A DNA stretch of 26,508 nucleotides from TMP-24 sp964600685 (GTDB lineage: Bacteria; Pseudomonadota; Alphaproteobacteria; Rhodobacterales; Rhodobacteraceae), in NCBI GenBank assembly GCA_964600685.1, contig CAZRKU010000040.1, positions 1 through 26,508 of the forward strand, given 5' to 3'. This document shows, piece after piece, positions 13,521 to 20,212 of the stretch (its first letter is position 1; every line of letters begins with the position of its first letter). The notes under the pieces were generated by a model. It made no database searches and had not been told where the DNA came from. It was given only the letters and a program-made list of their open reading frames with translations. The position numbers and the translations under genes were made by a program.

Positions 13521-14591
13521 TCATCGCAATTGGGCAGCGCCTTTGGCCCTGAGCAGCATCCCGTAGAGGTCGCGCGGCTCGTCCGGGTCGGCGATCATGT
13601 CGAGGTCTTCGCTGAAACGCAGAGATTTTGGCAGGCTTTTCAACTGCTTCAACACATAGCGCAGGGCCGAGAAATCCTCGATCGCGAAGCCGACCGAATC
13701 AAACAGCGTGATCGCCCTGTCGTCGGTGCGGCCGGCGATCTGCCCGGTCATCACCTGCCACAATTCCTTCACCGGATAGTCGGGGTCGAGTTGCTGGATC
13801 TCGCCTTCGATCCGGGTCTGCGGCGGGTATTCGACGAAAATGTCCGAGCGCAGCAGGATGTCGCGGTGCAGTTCGGTCTTGCCGGGGCAATCGCCACCCA
13901 CCGCGTTGATATGGACGCCCGATCCGACCATGTTGTCGGTGAGGATCGTCGCATTCTGCTTGTCGGCGGTCACGGTCGTGATGATCTGCGCGCCGAGGAT
14001 CGCCTCCTCCGCCGTCGCGCAGGCGACGATCTTCAGCCCGGTTCCCGCCAGATTGGTCGCGCATTTCCGCGTCGCGGCGGGGTCGATGTCGTAGAGCCGC
14101 ACCTCGTCGATGCCGCAGACGGCCTTGAAGGCCAGCGCCTGAAATTCGGCCTGCGCGCCGTTGCCGATCATCGCCATTGCGCGTGCGCCCCGCGGCGCGA
14201 GCCATTTGGCCGCAAGCGCCGACATGGCGGCGGTGCGGAGCGCGGTCAGGATGGTCATTTCCGAGAGAAGAAGCGGATAACCCGTGTTCACATCGGCCAG
14301 AAGCCCGAAGGCCGTAACGGTTTGCAGCCCTTCCTTCATGTTTTTCGGGTGGCCGTTCACATATTTGAAACCATACATCTGCCCGTCGGAGGTGGGCATC
14401 AGTTCGATCACGCCGACATCGGAGTGCGAGGCCACTCGCGGGGTCTTGTCGAAGAGCGGCCAGCGGCGGAAGTCGGCTTCGATCTCGGCCGCGATCTCGG
14501 TCAGAACCCTGTCGACGCCAAGATGAAGGACAAGGCGCATCATGTTGTCAACGCTGACAAAAGGCACCAGGTTGAGATTGGCCTTGTTCAT
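13521..14591 (-). CDS. ocd: Ornithine cyclodeaminase
   Basis: It converts L-ornithine to L-proline and ammonia with a bound NAD. The 356-residue length and motifs fit the OCD/mu-crystallin family: MYGFKYVNGHPKN (the conserved lysine K76 in the substrate site), LLSEMTILTALRTAAMSALAAKWLAP, the nucleotide-binding MIGNGAQAEFQ (residues 143-147 GNGAQ), GSGVHINAVGGDCPGKTEL with the catalytic aspartate, and PRDLYGMLLR near the end. The start overlaps the rocF stop by one base, so the pair is a coupled arginine to ornithine to proline route. A diverged copy of its last ~60 bases is found at 12099-12161. Confidence 0.95.
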   Translation of the reverse strand: MNKANLNLVPFVSVDNMMRLVLHLGVDRVLTEIAAEIEADFRRWPLFDKTPRVASHSDVGVIELMPTSDGQMYGFKYVNGHPKNMKEGLQTVTAFGLLADVNTGYPLLLSEMTILTALRTAAMSALAAKWLAPRGARAMAMIGNGAQAEFQALAFKAVCGIDEVRLYDIDPAATRKCATNLAGTGLKIVACATAEEAILGAQIITTVTADKQNATILTDNMVGSGVHINAVGGDCPGKTELHRDILLRSDIFVEYPPQTRIEGEIQQLDPDYPVKELWQVMTGQIAGRTDDRAITLFDSVGFAIEDFSALRYVLKQLKSLPKSLRFSEDLDMIADPDEPRDLYGMLLRAKGAAQLR

Positions 14592-15517
14592 CAGAAGCTC
14601 CGTGTCGGGCGGTCGAAGACCTTGCGCCCCATCAGGGAGCCGACAAGTTCCACCATCAGTTTCGCCGTGCGGCCGCGGTCATCGAGGAACGGGTTCAGCT
14701 CCACGAGGTCGAGCGAGGTCACGAGGCTGCTTTCATGCAGAAGCTCCATGACCAGATGCGCCTCGCGGAAGGTGGTGCCGCCGGGCACCGTGGTGCCGAC
14801 GGCGGGCGCGATCGCGGGGTCGAGGAAATCGACATCGAGCGAGACATGCAGCATGCCGTTCGCCGCGCGCACCCGGTCGAGGAATTCGCGCAAGGGGGCG
14901 ACGATGCCGCGTTCGTCCAGGACCCGCATGTCGCAGATGATGACATCGGTGTTCAGCAGGCGCGCATGTTCCGCCGGATCGACGGAGCGAATGCCATAGA
15001 GGCAGATCTGATTTTCCGGCACCGGGGCGGGGAAGGGCGGGAAGGCGTCGAACCCCTCGTGCCCGGCAATATAGGCCACGGGGGTGCCATGCAGGTTGCC
15101 GGACTGGGTCGTCAATGGCGTGTGAATGTCGGAATGGGCATCGAGCCACAGGACGAAGAGCGGGCGGCCCTGCGCCGCGGCGTGACGCGCCACGCCCGCG
15201 ACCGACCCGAGCGCCAGTGAATGATCGCCGCCCAGGATGATCGGGAAGCCTCCGGCGCGCAACGCCTCTTCGGTGCGCCCAGCCAGCGCGCGGGTCCAGC
15301 CCACCATCTCGGGCAGGGAATGAACCGCCGGGTTGGCGCAGGTCGCCGGTTCGAGCGGCGGCAATGTGACATCGCCCCAGTCGGCCACCTTGTGCCCGAG
15401 GTCGGTGATCGAAGGGCCGAGGTTGGCCACGCGGTAGGCAGACGGCCCCATCAGGCAGCCCGCGCGTTTTTGGCCGCAATCGATGGGCGCGCCGATAAGG
15501 ATGCAGTTTTTGGTCAT
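14591..15517 (-). CDS. rocF: Arginase
   Basis: It hydrolyses L-arginine to ornithine and urea. The 308-residue protein carries the full manganese-binding set: H99 in GGDHSLALGS, D126/H128/D130 in DAHSDIHT, and D228/D230 in SLDVDFLDPAIAPAVGTTVPGG. Start MTKNCILIGAPIDCG at 15517; the open frame upstream (to 15958) is the shadow of the divergent regulator gene and is not used. It is followed at once by ornithine cyclodeaminase and is divergent from an Lrp/AsnC-type gene, the usual arrangement for arginine-responsive control. Confidence 0.97.
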   Translation of the reverse strand: MTKNCILIGAPIDCGQKRAGCLMGPSAYRVANLGPSITDLGHKVADWGDVTLPPLEPATCANPAVHSLPEMVGWTRALAGRTEEALRAGGFPIILGGDHSLALGSVAGVARHAAAQGRPLFVLWLDAHSDIHTPLTTQSGNLHGTPVAYIAGHEGFDAFPPFPAPVPENQICLYGIRSVDPAEHARLLNTDVIICDMRVLDERGIVAPLREFLDRVRAANGMLHVSLDVDFLDPAIAPAVGTTVPGGTTFREAHLVMELLHESSLVTSLDLVELNPFLDDRGRTAKLMVELVGSLMGRKVFDRPTRSF

Positions 15518-15598
15518 GTCGGTATCCGGGCCTGATTCAGTCGATCCTGCCGCCATCTTGCGTCGGTTTGCAGCCTTGTTATTGTCAGTCCGGGCAAT

Positions 15599-15613
15599 CA
15601 ATTTACCGAATTG
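15599..15613. promoter_or_regulatory. Candidate operator between rocF and the Lrp/AsnC gene
   Basis: CAATT and AATTG form an inverted repeat around TACCG in the 106-base divergent intergenic region, 10 bases before the regulator start. Lrp/AsnC proteins bind AT-rich imperfect palindromes of about 15 bases, so this is a reasonable autoregulatory site. Confidence 0.4.
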
Positions 15614-15623
15614 GCGGTGCGGG

Positions 15624-16064
15624 ATGAGCGAACTGGACGATGGCGACCAACGACTGATTGCCGAGCTGCGGCGCGATGGCCGGGCGTCGCTTTCGGACCT
15701 GGCCAACCGGCTGGGGATTGCCCGGGCCACCGTCCGGGCGCGGATGGAGCGTCTCCAGGCGCGCGGCGAGATTGTCGGCTTTACCGTCCTGACCCGCGGC
15801 GACGTGAGCGCGCTGCCGGTGCGCGGGCTGATGATGATCGCGATCGAAGGCCGGGGGCAGGAGCGGATCACCGCAAGGCTGGTCGGCCTGCCGGAGGTTC
15901 TGGCGGTGCATTCGACGAACGGCCGCTGGGATCTGATCTGCGAACTTGGCGCGCGCACGCTGGAGGAACTGGACGCGCTGATCCTGAAGGTCCGCGGTTA
16001 TGACGGGGTTCTGGCGAGCGAAACCAACCTGCTGCTGTCCACCCGCCGTGCCGGACGGCGTTAG
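15624..16064 (+). CDS. Lrp/AsnC-family transcriptional regulator
   Basis: A 146-residue feast/famine regulator. The N-terminal helix-turn-helix is DDGDQRLIAELRRDGRASLSDLANRLGIARATVRARMERLQARGEI (residues 5-50). The C-terminal RAM ligand-binding domain includes VLAVHSTNGRWDLICELGARTLEELD. It is divergent from rocF-ocd and by analogy with similar units probably activates them in response to arginine or ornithine; that is inference from position. Start 15624 follows a GCGGG stretch. Its stop overlaps the stop of the convergent, damaged dsbB copy. Confidence 0.93.
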   Translation: MSELDDGDQRLIAELRRDGRASLSDLANRLGIARATVRARMERLQARGEIVGFTVLTRGDVSALPVRGLMMIAIEGRGQERITARLVGLPEVLAVHSTNGRWDLICELGARTLEELDALILKVRGYDGVLASETNLLLSTRRAGRR

Positions 16065-16352
16065 GCCCCCACGCCGTTCGAGATGCAGCTGTCAGGCCCG
16101 GCGAAAATCCCGCGTTCGATCCCGGAACGGTAGAGGCCGACCGCAGCGGTGGTCAGCGCCGCGAGCGCCCCCGCCCATGCCGGTCCCCGCCCGCCGGTGA
16201 GCAGGATCAATCCCCCGATCGCCATGGCCACTGCATGCGGCCAGCGCTGCCAGAGGCAGAGTTTGCAGGGGGCATATCCCATGGCCTGAAAGACGAAGCC
16301 CCCCCGGCAGGCCGAGCGATCCGGCGGCGGCGAGGAGGGCGAGGGCGGTCAT
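16061..16352 (-). pseudogene. dsbB: DsbB-like thiol oxidase, frameshifted and truncated
   Basis: DsbB reoxidises DsbA and passes electrons to quinone in the inner membrane. Here the start MTALALLAAAGSLGLPGG (from 16352) continues only in another frame as FVFQAMGYAPCKLCLWQRWPHAVAMAIGGLILLTGG. The switch falls in a run of seven C (16299-16305), so one base too many or too few breaks the gene. The first redox pair CKLC is present, but the protein stops soon after GPDSC, about 45 residues short of the family, without the last cysteine and the final membrane span. The sequence beyond the stop is the lrp gene and does not continue DsbB. The start overlaps the stop of the DedA/YqaA-type gene (ATGA). 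Two independent lesions favour a decaying copy; the frameshift alone could be an assembly error. Confidence 0.75.
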
Positions 16353-16939
16353 AGGGCCTTGACCAGAAGGTAAAGGGCGCCCAGCGCGCTGAGCAGGCCG
16401 AGGACGAGGGAGGTGAGCCGCTTTTCGATGAACGCGAGGATCGGTTCACCATACCGCCGCAAAAGCCAGGCGAGGCCGTAAAACCGCCCGCCGCGCGCGA
16501 CGATGGCCGACAGGATGAACAGCGGCAGGTTGAAGCCGACAAGCCCGGACAGGATCGTCACCACCTTCATCGGCGGCAGATGGGCGAGGCCCGAGGTGAC
16601 AAGCAGGACGAGGATCAGCCAGGTGTTAGCGGCGACATCGGAGCGCAGCGCCTCGAACGCGTCGAGCTTGTCGTAGAAGCTCAGGATCGGCCGCGCGATA
16701 TGCTCAAAGGCGAAATAGCCGACCATCCAGCCGAAGATGCCGCCCAGAACCGAGGTGACGGAGGCAAGAAAGGCATAACGCATCGCCTTGTCGGGCCGCG
16801 CCGCGCACATCGGGATGAAGAGAACATCGGCCGGGATCGGAAAGACCGAACTTTCCACGAAGGAGATCGTGCCGAGCGCGGCAGGTGCATGGCGCGAGCG
16901 CGCCCAGGACAGGGTCCACTGATAAAGTCTGTGCAACAT
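16349..16939 (-). CDS. DedA/YqaA-family membrane protein
   Basis: A 196-residue inner-membrane protein of the SNARE-associated/DedA (VTT) superfamily, YqaA type. Members of the wider family act in lipid flipping and envelope homeostasis. Signature features are SFVESSVFPIPADVLFIPMC (re-entrant hairpin with E29 and the FPIP motif), GGIFGWMVGYFAFE, GLAHLPPMKVVTILSGLVGFNLPLFILSAIVARGGRFY, and a C-terminal hydrophobic segment. The start MLHRLYQW at 16939 fits the family, although the AGG before it is very close. It overlaps the damaged dsbB by 4 bases, so they were built as an operon. Confidence 0.88.
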   Translation of the reverse strand: MLHRLYQWTLSWARSRHAPAALGTISFVESSVFPIPADVLFIPMCAARPDKAMRYAFLASVTSVLGGIFGWMVGYFAFEHIARPILSFYDKLDAFEALRSDVAANTWLILVLLVTSGLAHLPPMKVVTILSGLVGFNLPLFILSAIVARGGRFYGLAWLLRRYGEPILAFIEKRLTSLVLGLLSALGALYLLVKAL

Positions 16940-17052
16940 TCCTGTTTCGCCTTGCCGGTTCCGACCGCCATTGGCCACGGGCGCGGGGGGGGCGTCAAGC
17001 GTGGTTCCGCCGGATCGGGCCGGTCGGGGGCTTTCCGTGGCCGGTTCCGTCC

Positions 17053-17058
17053 GATAAT
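17053..17058 (+). promoter_or_regulatory. Possible -10 element before the zinc peptidase gene
   Basis: GATAAT lies about 45 bases before the start of the YpfJ-type gene. The best -35 candidate, CTTTCC at 17031-17036, is weak. An 8-G run (17091-17098) serves as the ribosome-binding region. Confidence 0.25.
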
Positions 17059-17102
17059 CTCGGTAAAAGTGTGGTGAGGGCTCCGGCCCCGGGGGGGGTA
17101 AC

Positions 17103-17948
17103 ATGAAGTGGCAAGGCCGTCGCGGCAGCGACAACATCGAGGACCGCAGGCGCGTGCGCGGCGGCGGCGGGGCCGTCGGCGGTGGCGTTGGCCTGATTGC
17201 GGTCCTGCTGATCGGCTATTTCCTCGGCATAGATGTAACCCCGCTGCTGAACGGTGGCGCGGGTGGCACGATCGGGGGGGATGCCGGGATCACCGAGGCC
17301 GATCGGCGCGCGGGCGAATTCGTCTCGGTCACGCTGGCCGATACCGAACAGGTCTGGACCGACATTTTCCAGAACGAACTGGGCCGGACCTACGCGCCGG
17401 CCACGCTGGTCCTGTTCAAGGGCGGCACCCAGTCGGCCTGCGGCGGGGCGAGCGCGCAAAGTGGACCGTTCTACTGCCCGCTCGACAAGAAGGTCTATCT
17501 GGACACCGATTTCTTCGCGACCATGGCGCAGCGGCTGGGGGCGAGCGGAGATTTCGCCGCCGCCTATGTCGTGGCGCACGAGGTTGGCCACCAGGTTCAG
17601 GATGAACTCGGGATACTGGCGAAGACCACCGCCGTTCGCCAGCAAAGCTCGACCGGCGACTCCAACCGCATTTCGGTGATGGTCGAACTTCAGGCCGATT
17701 GTTTCTCGGGCGTCTGGGCGCGTTATGCGGCCGAAAAGCTGGGGACGCTGGAAGAGGGCGATATTCAGGAGGCAGTCAATGCCGCCGCGCAGATCGGCGA
17801 CGATACGCTGCAGCGCAATGCCGGCCAGCGGCCCGTGCCCGACAGCTTCACCCATGGCACGTCCGAACAGCGCCGGACCTGGCTTGCCACCGGCTACAAG
17901 GCGGGCACGGTCCAGGCCTGCGACACGTTCGCGGCTGGAGACCTGTGA
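17103..17948 (+). CDS. YpfJ-family neutral zinc metallopeptidase
   Basis: A 281-residue membrane-anchored putative protease. The N-terminal 28 residues are basic and glycine-rich, followed by one membrane span (GLIAVLLIGYFLGI, about residues 30-43). The rest should lie outside the cytoplasm. The zinc motif HEVGH is at residues 159-163, with the third ligand probably E195 in VELQADCFSGVWA; GPFYCPLDKKVYLD is also typical of the family. The physiological substrate is unknown. The start at 17103 follows a G-run rather than a normal AGGAG. It is followed 48 bases later by tRNA-Leu on the same strand. Confidence 0.93.
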   Translation: MKWQGRRGSDNIEDRRRVRGGGGAVGGGVGLIAVLLIGYFLGIDVTPLLNGGAGGTIGGDAGITEADRRAGEFVSVTLADTEQVWTDIFQNELGRTYAPATLVLFKGGTQSACGGASAQSGPFYCPLDKKVYLDTDFFATMAQRLGASGDFAAAYVVAHEVGHQVQDELGILAKTTAVRQQSSTGDSNRISVMVELQADCFSGVWARYAAEKLGTLEEGDIQEAVNAAAQIGDDTLQRNAGQRPVPDSFTHGTSEQRRTWLATGYKAGTVQACDTFAAGDL

Positions 17949-17996
17949 TCAAACCGGCTTGAAAGACCGGCGCCGGGCGGCTATGGCTGGCCCCGT

Positions 17997-18080
17997 GCCC
18001 GAGTGGTGGAATGGTAGACACGACGGTTTCAAAAACCGTTGCCTCACGGCGTGTCGGTTCGAGTCCGACCCCGGGCACCA
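17997..18080 (+). tRNA. tRNA-Leu (anticodon CAA)
   Basis: The 84-base cloverleaf has acceptor strands GCCCGAG and CCCGGGC (one A-C mismatch), a D arm TGGTGGAATGGTAGACA, an anticodon stem ACGGT/ACCGT with loop TTCAAAA (anticodon CAA), a long class II variable arm (TGCCTCACGGCGT), a TTCGAGTCC T-loop and an encoded 3' CCA. The long variable arm and A discriminator confirm leucine. AT-rich accessory-looking DNA starts directly behind it, but no repeated tRNA 3' end was found in the window. Confidence 0.96.
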
Positions 18081-18569
18081 ATATTTTCCAGAAGTGATTC
18101 CGCCGGACGAGTTCCAGATCGATTCGTGCCCATGAACCGTCGATGCGAAATCGGGGACGATGCCGGGGTTCCGACCGTGTATTGTGTACGATCTTCGCCA
18201 AATCCTTCCCGCCCTGAAAAAGCCCAGATTGAATTGCGGCAAAGGTCCGAGACCAGCCAGTGTTTCCAGCCGATCAACGGTTAGCTAACGAAAAGACAGG
18301 TTTGGTAACCTCGAAATATTTACGCATTCGCATAATTGCCATGTGTTACCTCTTTATATCAATCGCTTATGCAACATGGTTATTTTTTCCGGCTTTTGCG
18401 CAATCGATGGTTGACGCGGTCATCTCTGACAGTGTTTTGCAACAGTTCGCTGGCCATTTCCGCCCTTTTTCTGCCTTTTTTCCTTTGAATAAGGGGGCAT
18501 CGAAGCGCAAACTTTGATCGGCCCATCGGGAAAGGCCGCAGGACCATTACCAAGACCCGGCCCTTTTTG
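18081..18569. other. AT-rich intergenic stretch behind tRNA-Leu
   Basis: About 490 bases, with the right half clearly more AT-rich than anything nearby. It holds a perfect 10-base palindrome GTTAGCTAAC (18280-18289) and an inverted repeat AGGTT-N4-AACCT (18298-18311). A 58-codon frame at 18341-18517 would start MCYLFISIAYATWLFFPAFAQ, which looks like a signal peptide or membrane segment, but it has no ribosome-binding site and its tail looks random, so I do not call it a gene. No convincing promoter was found. Composition suggests acquired DNA or a long regulatory leader for the Hint-domain gene. Confidence 0.5.
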
Positions 18570-19214
18570 ATGTGCGCCAATTTCGGCGTTGTTGTTGCAA
18601 GACCTTTAGACGGGATTACCGCTTTGCCCTGTTTTACGACCGGAACTTTGATAACGACTCTGCGTGGCGAAAGACCCGTGGAGGAACTTGGCCAGGGCGA
18701 TCGTGTGGTCACCAGGGACAATGGATTGCAGACCGTCCGCCGGATTGTCCGTCGGGATTTTGATTACGGGCAACTGTCGGTGGTGCCACATTTGCAACCG
18801 GTTCTCGTGACGACCGGAGCCCTGGGTAAAGGTCTGCCCGAGCGTGACATGCTCGTCAGCCCATCGCTGCGGCTTCTGGTCAGCGGGGACCGGCTGCCGA
18901 TCGGCCCGAACAGCGCAACAGGGGCCGGTGAGGCGCTGGTCGCGGCCCGGGTGCTGAGCGACATGCGCACGATCCGCCCCTGCCAGGTGCTTGGGGTGAG
19001 TTACGTTCATGTCGTGCTGGACCGTCACGAGGTGCTGCTGGCCAACGGGCTTTGGGCGGAATGCTTCCAGTCGGGCGATCCGTCGCTGGGAGCGGTCGGA
19101 AATGGGCAACGCACTGAACTTGCGGAGTTGTTCCCCAATTTCGACCGGGCATCGGTTTCAGCATCTGTCGGACATTCAGGAGCGCGGCAGACGGACGCAC
19201 GGCCTTTGGCCTAG
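18570..19214 (+). CDS. Hint-domain (Hedgehog/intein-type) protein
   Basis: A 214-residue protein that is almost entirely a Hint_2-type domain. The N-terminal block is CFTTGTLITTLRGERPVEEL followed by GQGDRVVTRDNGLQTVRRI, with C21 at the self-splicing nucleophile position. The C-terminal block contains VHVVLDRHEVLLANGLWAECF. Many Rhodobacteraceae carry several such proteins, often as the C-terminus of larger secreted proteins; their role is poorly known. Here the usual large N-terminal partner is missing and only about 20 residues precede the domain. No Shine-Dalgarno precedes ATG 18570 (TTG at 18567 is alternative), so the start is uncertain and the gene may be a truncated remnant. Confidence 0.75.
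   Translation: MCANFGVVVARPLDGITALPCFTTGTLITTLRGERPVEELGQGDRVVTRDNGLQTVRRIVRRDFDYGQLSVVPHLQPVLVTTGALGKGLPERDMLVSPSLRLLVSGDRLPIGPNSATGAGEALVAARVLSDMRTIRPCQVLGVSYVHVVLDRHEVLLANGLWAECFQSGDPSLGAVGNGQRTELAELFPNFDRASVSASVGHSGARQTDARPLA
18721..19200 (+). other. Return to GC-rich composition inside the Hint gene
   Basis: Within the Hint gene the first 150 bases are AT-rich like the upstream DNA, while from about 18720 the sequence is as GC-rich as the chromosome. This is a visible composition step, not a separate gene. Confidence 0.3.
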
Positions 19215-19251
19215 GGACCGCCTGCCTTCAAGGGAATATTGGGAGAGAGAG

Positions 19252-19356
19252 ATGTTTAACGTTGTTTTCATCATGGTGATTTCGGTTCTGCTCGGTGTGC
19301 AGGCGGGGTCCGCGCCGATGCCGGTCAGGGTGGCGGCAACCGGCCGTCGCCGCTGA
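19252..19356 (+). CDS. 34-residue hydrophobic/basic peptide
   Basis: A tiny reading frame with an excellent purine-rich ribosome-binding stretch (GGGAGAGAGAG) just before ATG 19252. Residues 1-19 (MFNVVFIMVISVLLGVQAG) are a membrane span or signal peptide; the tail SAPMPVRVAATGRRR is basic. I do not recognise it. It lies 37 bases after the Hint gene on the same strand and could be co-transcribed. Possible roles, such as a membrane stress peptide or secreted signal, are speculation. It is called a gene because of the initiation site and the coherent hydrophobic-then-basic layout. Confidence 0.45.
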   Translation: MFNVVFIMVISVLLGVQAGSAPMPVRVAATGRRR

Positions 19357-19439
19357 CCGGTCGGGCAGGGTTCGCAACGAACGGATGCGAGTGGCGGCGA
19401 TGACCATCGGGAATCGCCGGATCAGGACGAGTGGGGTGG

Positions 19440-19457
19440 GGCAGGCTCGGGCCTGCC
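19440..19457 (+). other. GC-rich hairpin between convergent genes
   Basis: GGCAGGC (19440-19446) pairs with GCCTGCC (19451-19457) over TCGG. No T-tract follows on either side. It lies in the 200-base gap between the 34-residue peptide and the convergent nucleotidyltransferase, where it may help end transcription. Confidence 0.35.
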
Positions 19458-19559
19458 TCATCCGTTCCGGGGTGCCGTGGTTCCTGTCGAAACGCGCGCC
19501 CCGGACAGGCGCCGCCGCAGCCCGCCAGCCGCCGGGCCGTGGCGGCCAGATCCCCCAGC

Positions 19560-20171
19560 CTAGGGCTGGCGGGCGCGCCAGCTGTCCCACTCTGCGGACG
19601 TATCAAGATCGCGGATCGCGCGCTTGCCTGCCAGCGGACAAAGCAGCGCTGGCGTCTTTTGCAGAATGTCGCGCGCGCCCCGGTCGCCGCTGAGCTGTTC
19701 CAGTGCGCCAAACAGATGGCCGGGCAGGATGACCGGATGACCGGGCGCGCCTTCCGCCGTTGCGGCACGCAGCGGGCGCTGAGGGGTCAGCCTGAACCGG
19801 GCAGCCAAGTGCCGGAGGTCCTCCTCCTCGATCTCGGGCATGTCAGGCAGAAGGATCATCAGTCCCGAAACGGCCTGCTCCAGCGCCACGCGCCCGCCCG
19901 CGCGCAGGCTGGCGGCCATGCCTTCGTCGGCGTCCGGGACAGCGATGGTCATGACCGGCAGGCCGGCCAGTGCTGCCTGGCGTCCGGCCAGCCTTGGCCC
20001 GCCTGCCGGCAGGCTGACCAGCACCCGGGCGCCGGTCGACAGCGCCAGACGCGCGGTGCGGCGCAGGGCCGGTTCGCCCGCGACCGCCTCAAGGCATTTG
20101 TCGCGCACGCCCATCCGCCGGGAGGCCCCGGCGGCGGGGATCAGGATCAGAAGGTCGCGGACCGCGGTCAT
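19560..20171 (-). CDS. MobA/MocA-like nucleotidyltransferase
   Basis: A 203-residue protein of the NTP_transf_3 family. The nucleotide-binding loop is LIPAAGASRRMGVRDK at the N-terminus, the metal-site region is LMILLPDMPEI near residue 108, and GHPVILPGHLFGALEQLSGDRGARDIL is the typical MocA/MobA substrate block. The family includes enzymes that add CMP or GMP to molybdopterin for xanthine dehydrogenase/CO dehydrogenase-type or DMSO reductase-type enzymes. No molybdoenzyme or xdh genes are in the window, so the specific role (MocA favoured) is uncertain. It lies 41 bases downstream of the flavoprotein gene on the same strand. Confidence 0.82.
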   Translation of the reverse strand: MTAVRDLLILIPAAGASRRMGVRDKCLEAVAGEPALRRTARLALSTGARVLVSLPAGGPRLAGRQAALAGLPVMTIAVPDADEGMAASLRAGGRVALEQAVSGLMILLPDMPEIEEEDLRHLAARFRLTPQRPLRAATAEGAPGHPVILPGHLFGALEQLSGDRGARDILQKTPALLCPLAGKRAIRDLDTSAEWDSWRARQP

Positions 20172-20212
20172 GCCGCCGACTATCGGGGCTGGCGATCAGG
20201 CGGGCAAGGGGC

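Noticed and set aside
12909..14999. 696-codon plus-strand frame
   Set aside because: It is antisense to the GT87, ocd and rocF genes, which all carry clear family motifs on the other strand.
14591..15958. 455-codon version of arginase
   Set aside because: The extra N-terminal part is antisense to the lrp gene and the intergenic region; MTKNCILIGAPIDCG is the family start.
17997..18080. tRNA-Leu as an integration site with a direct repeat
   Set aside because: No second copy of the tRNA 3' end was found in the window and no integrase is present, so no att site is called.
18341..18517. 58-codon frame with a signal-peptide-like start in the AT-rich region
   Set aside because: It has no ribosome-binding site, a random-looking tail and no stop-flanking signals; the hydrophobic stretch may simply reflect AT-rich codons. 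Mentioned under the intergenic entry instead.
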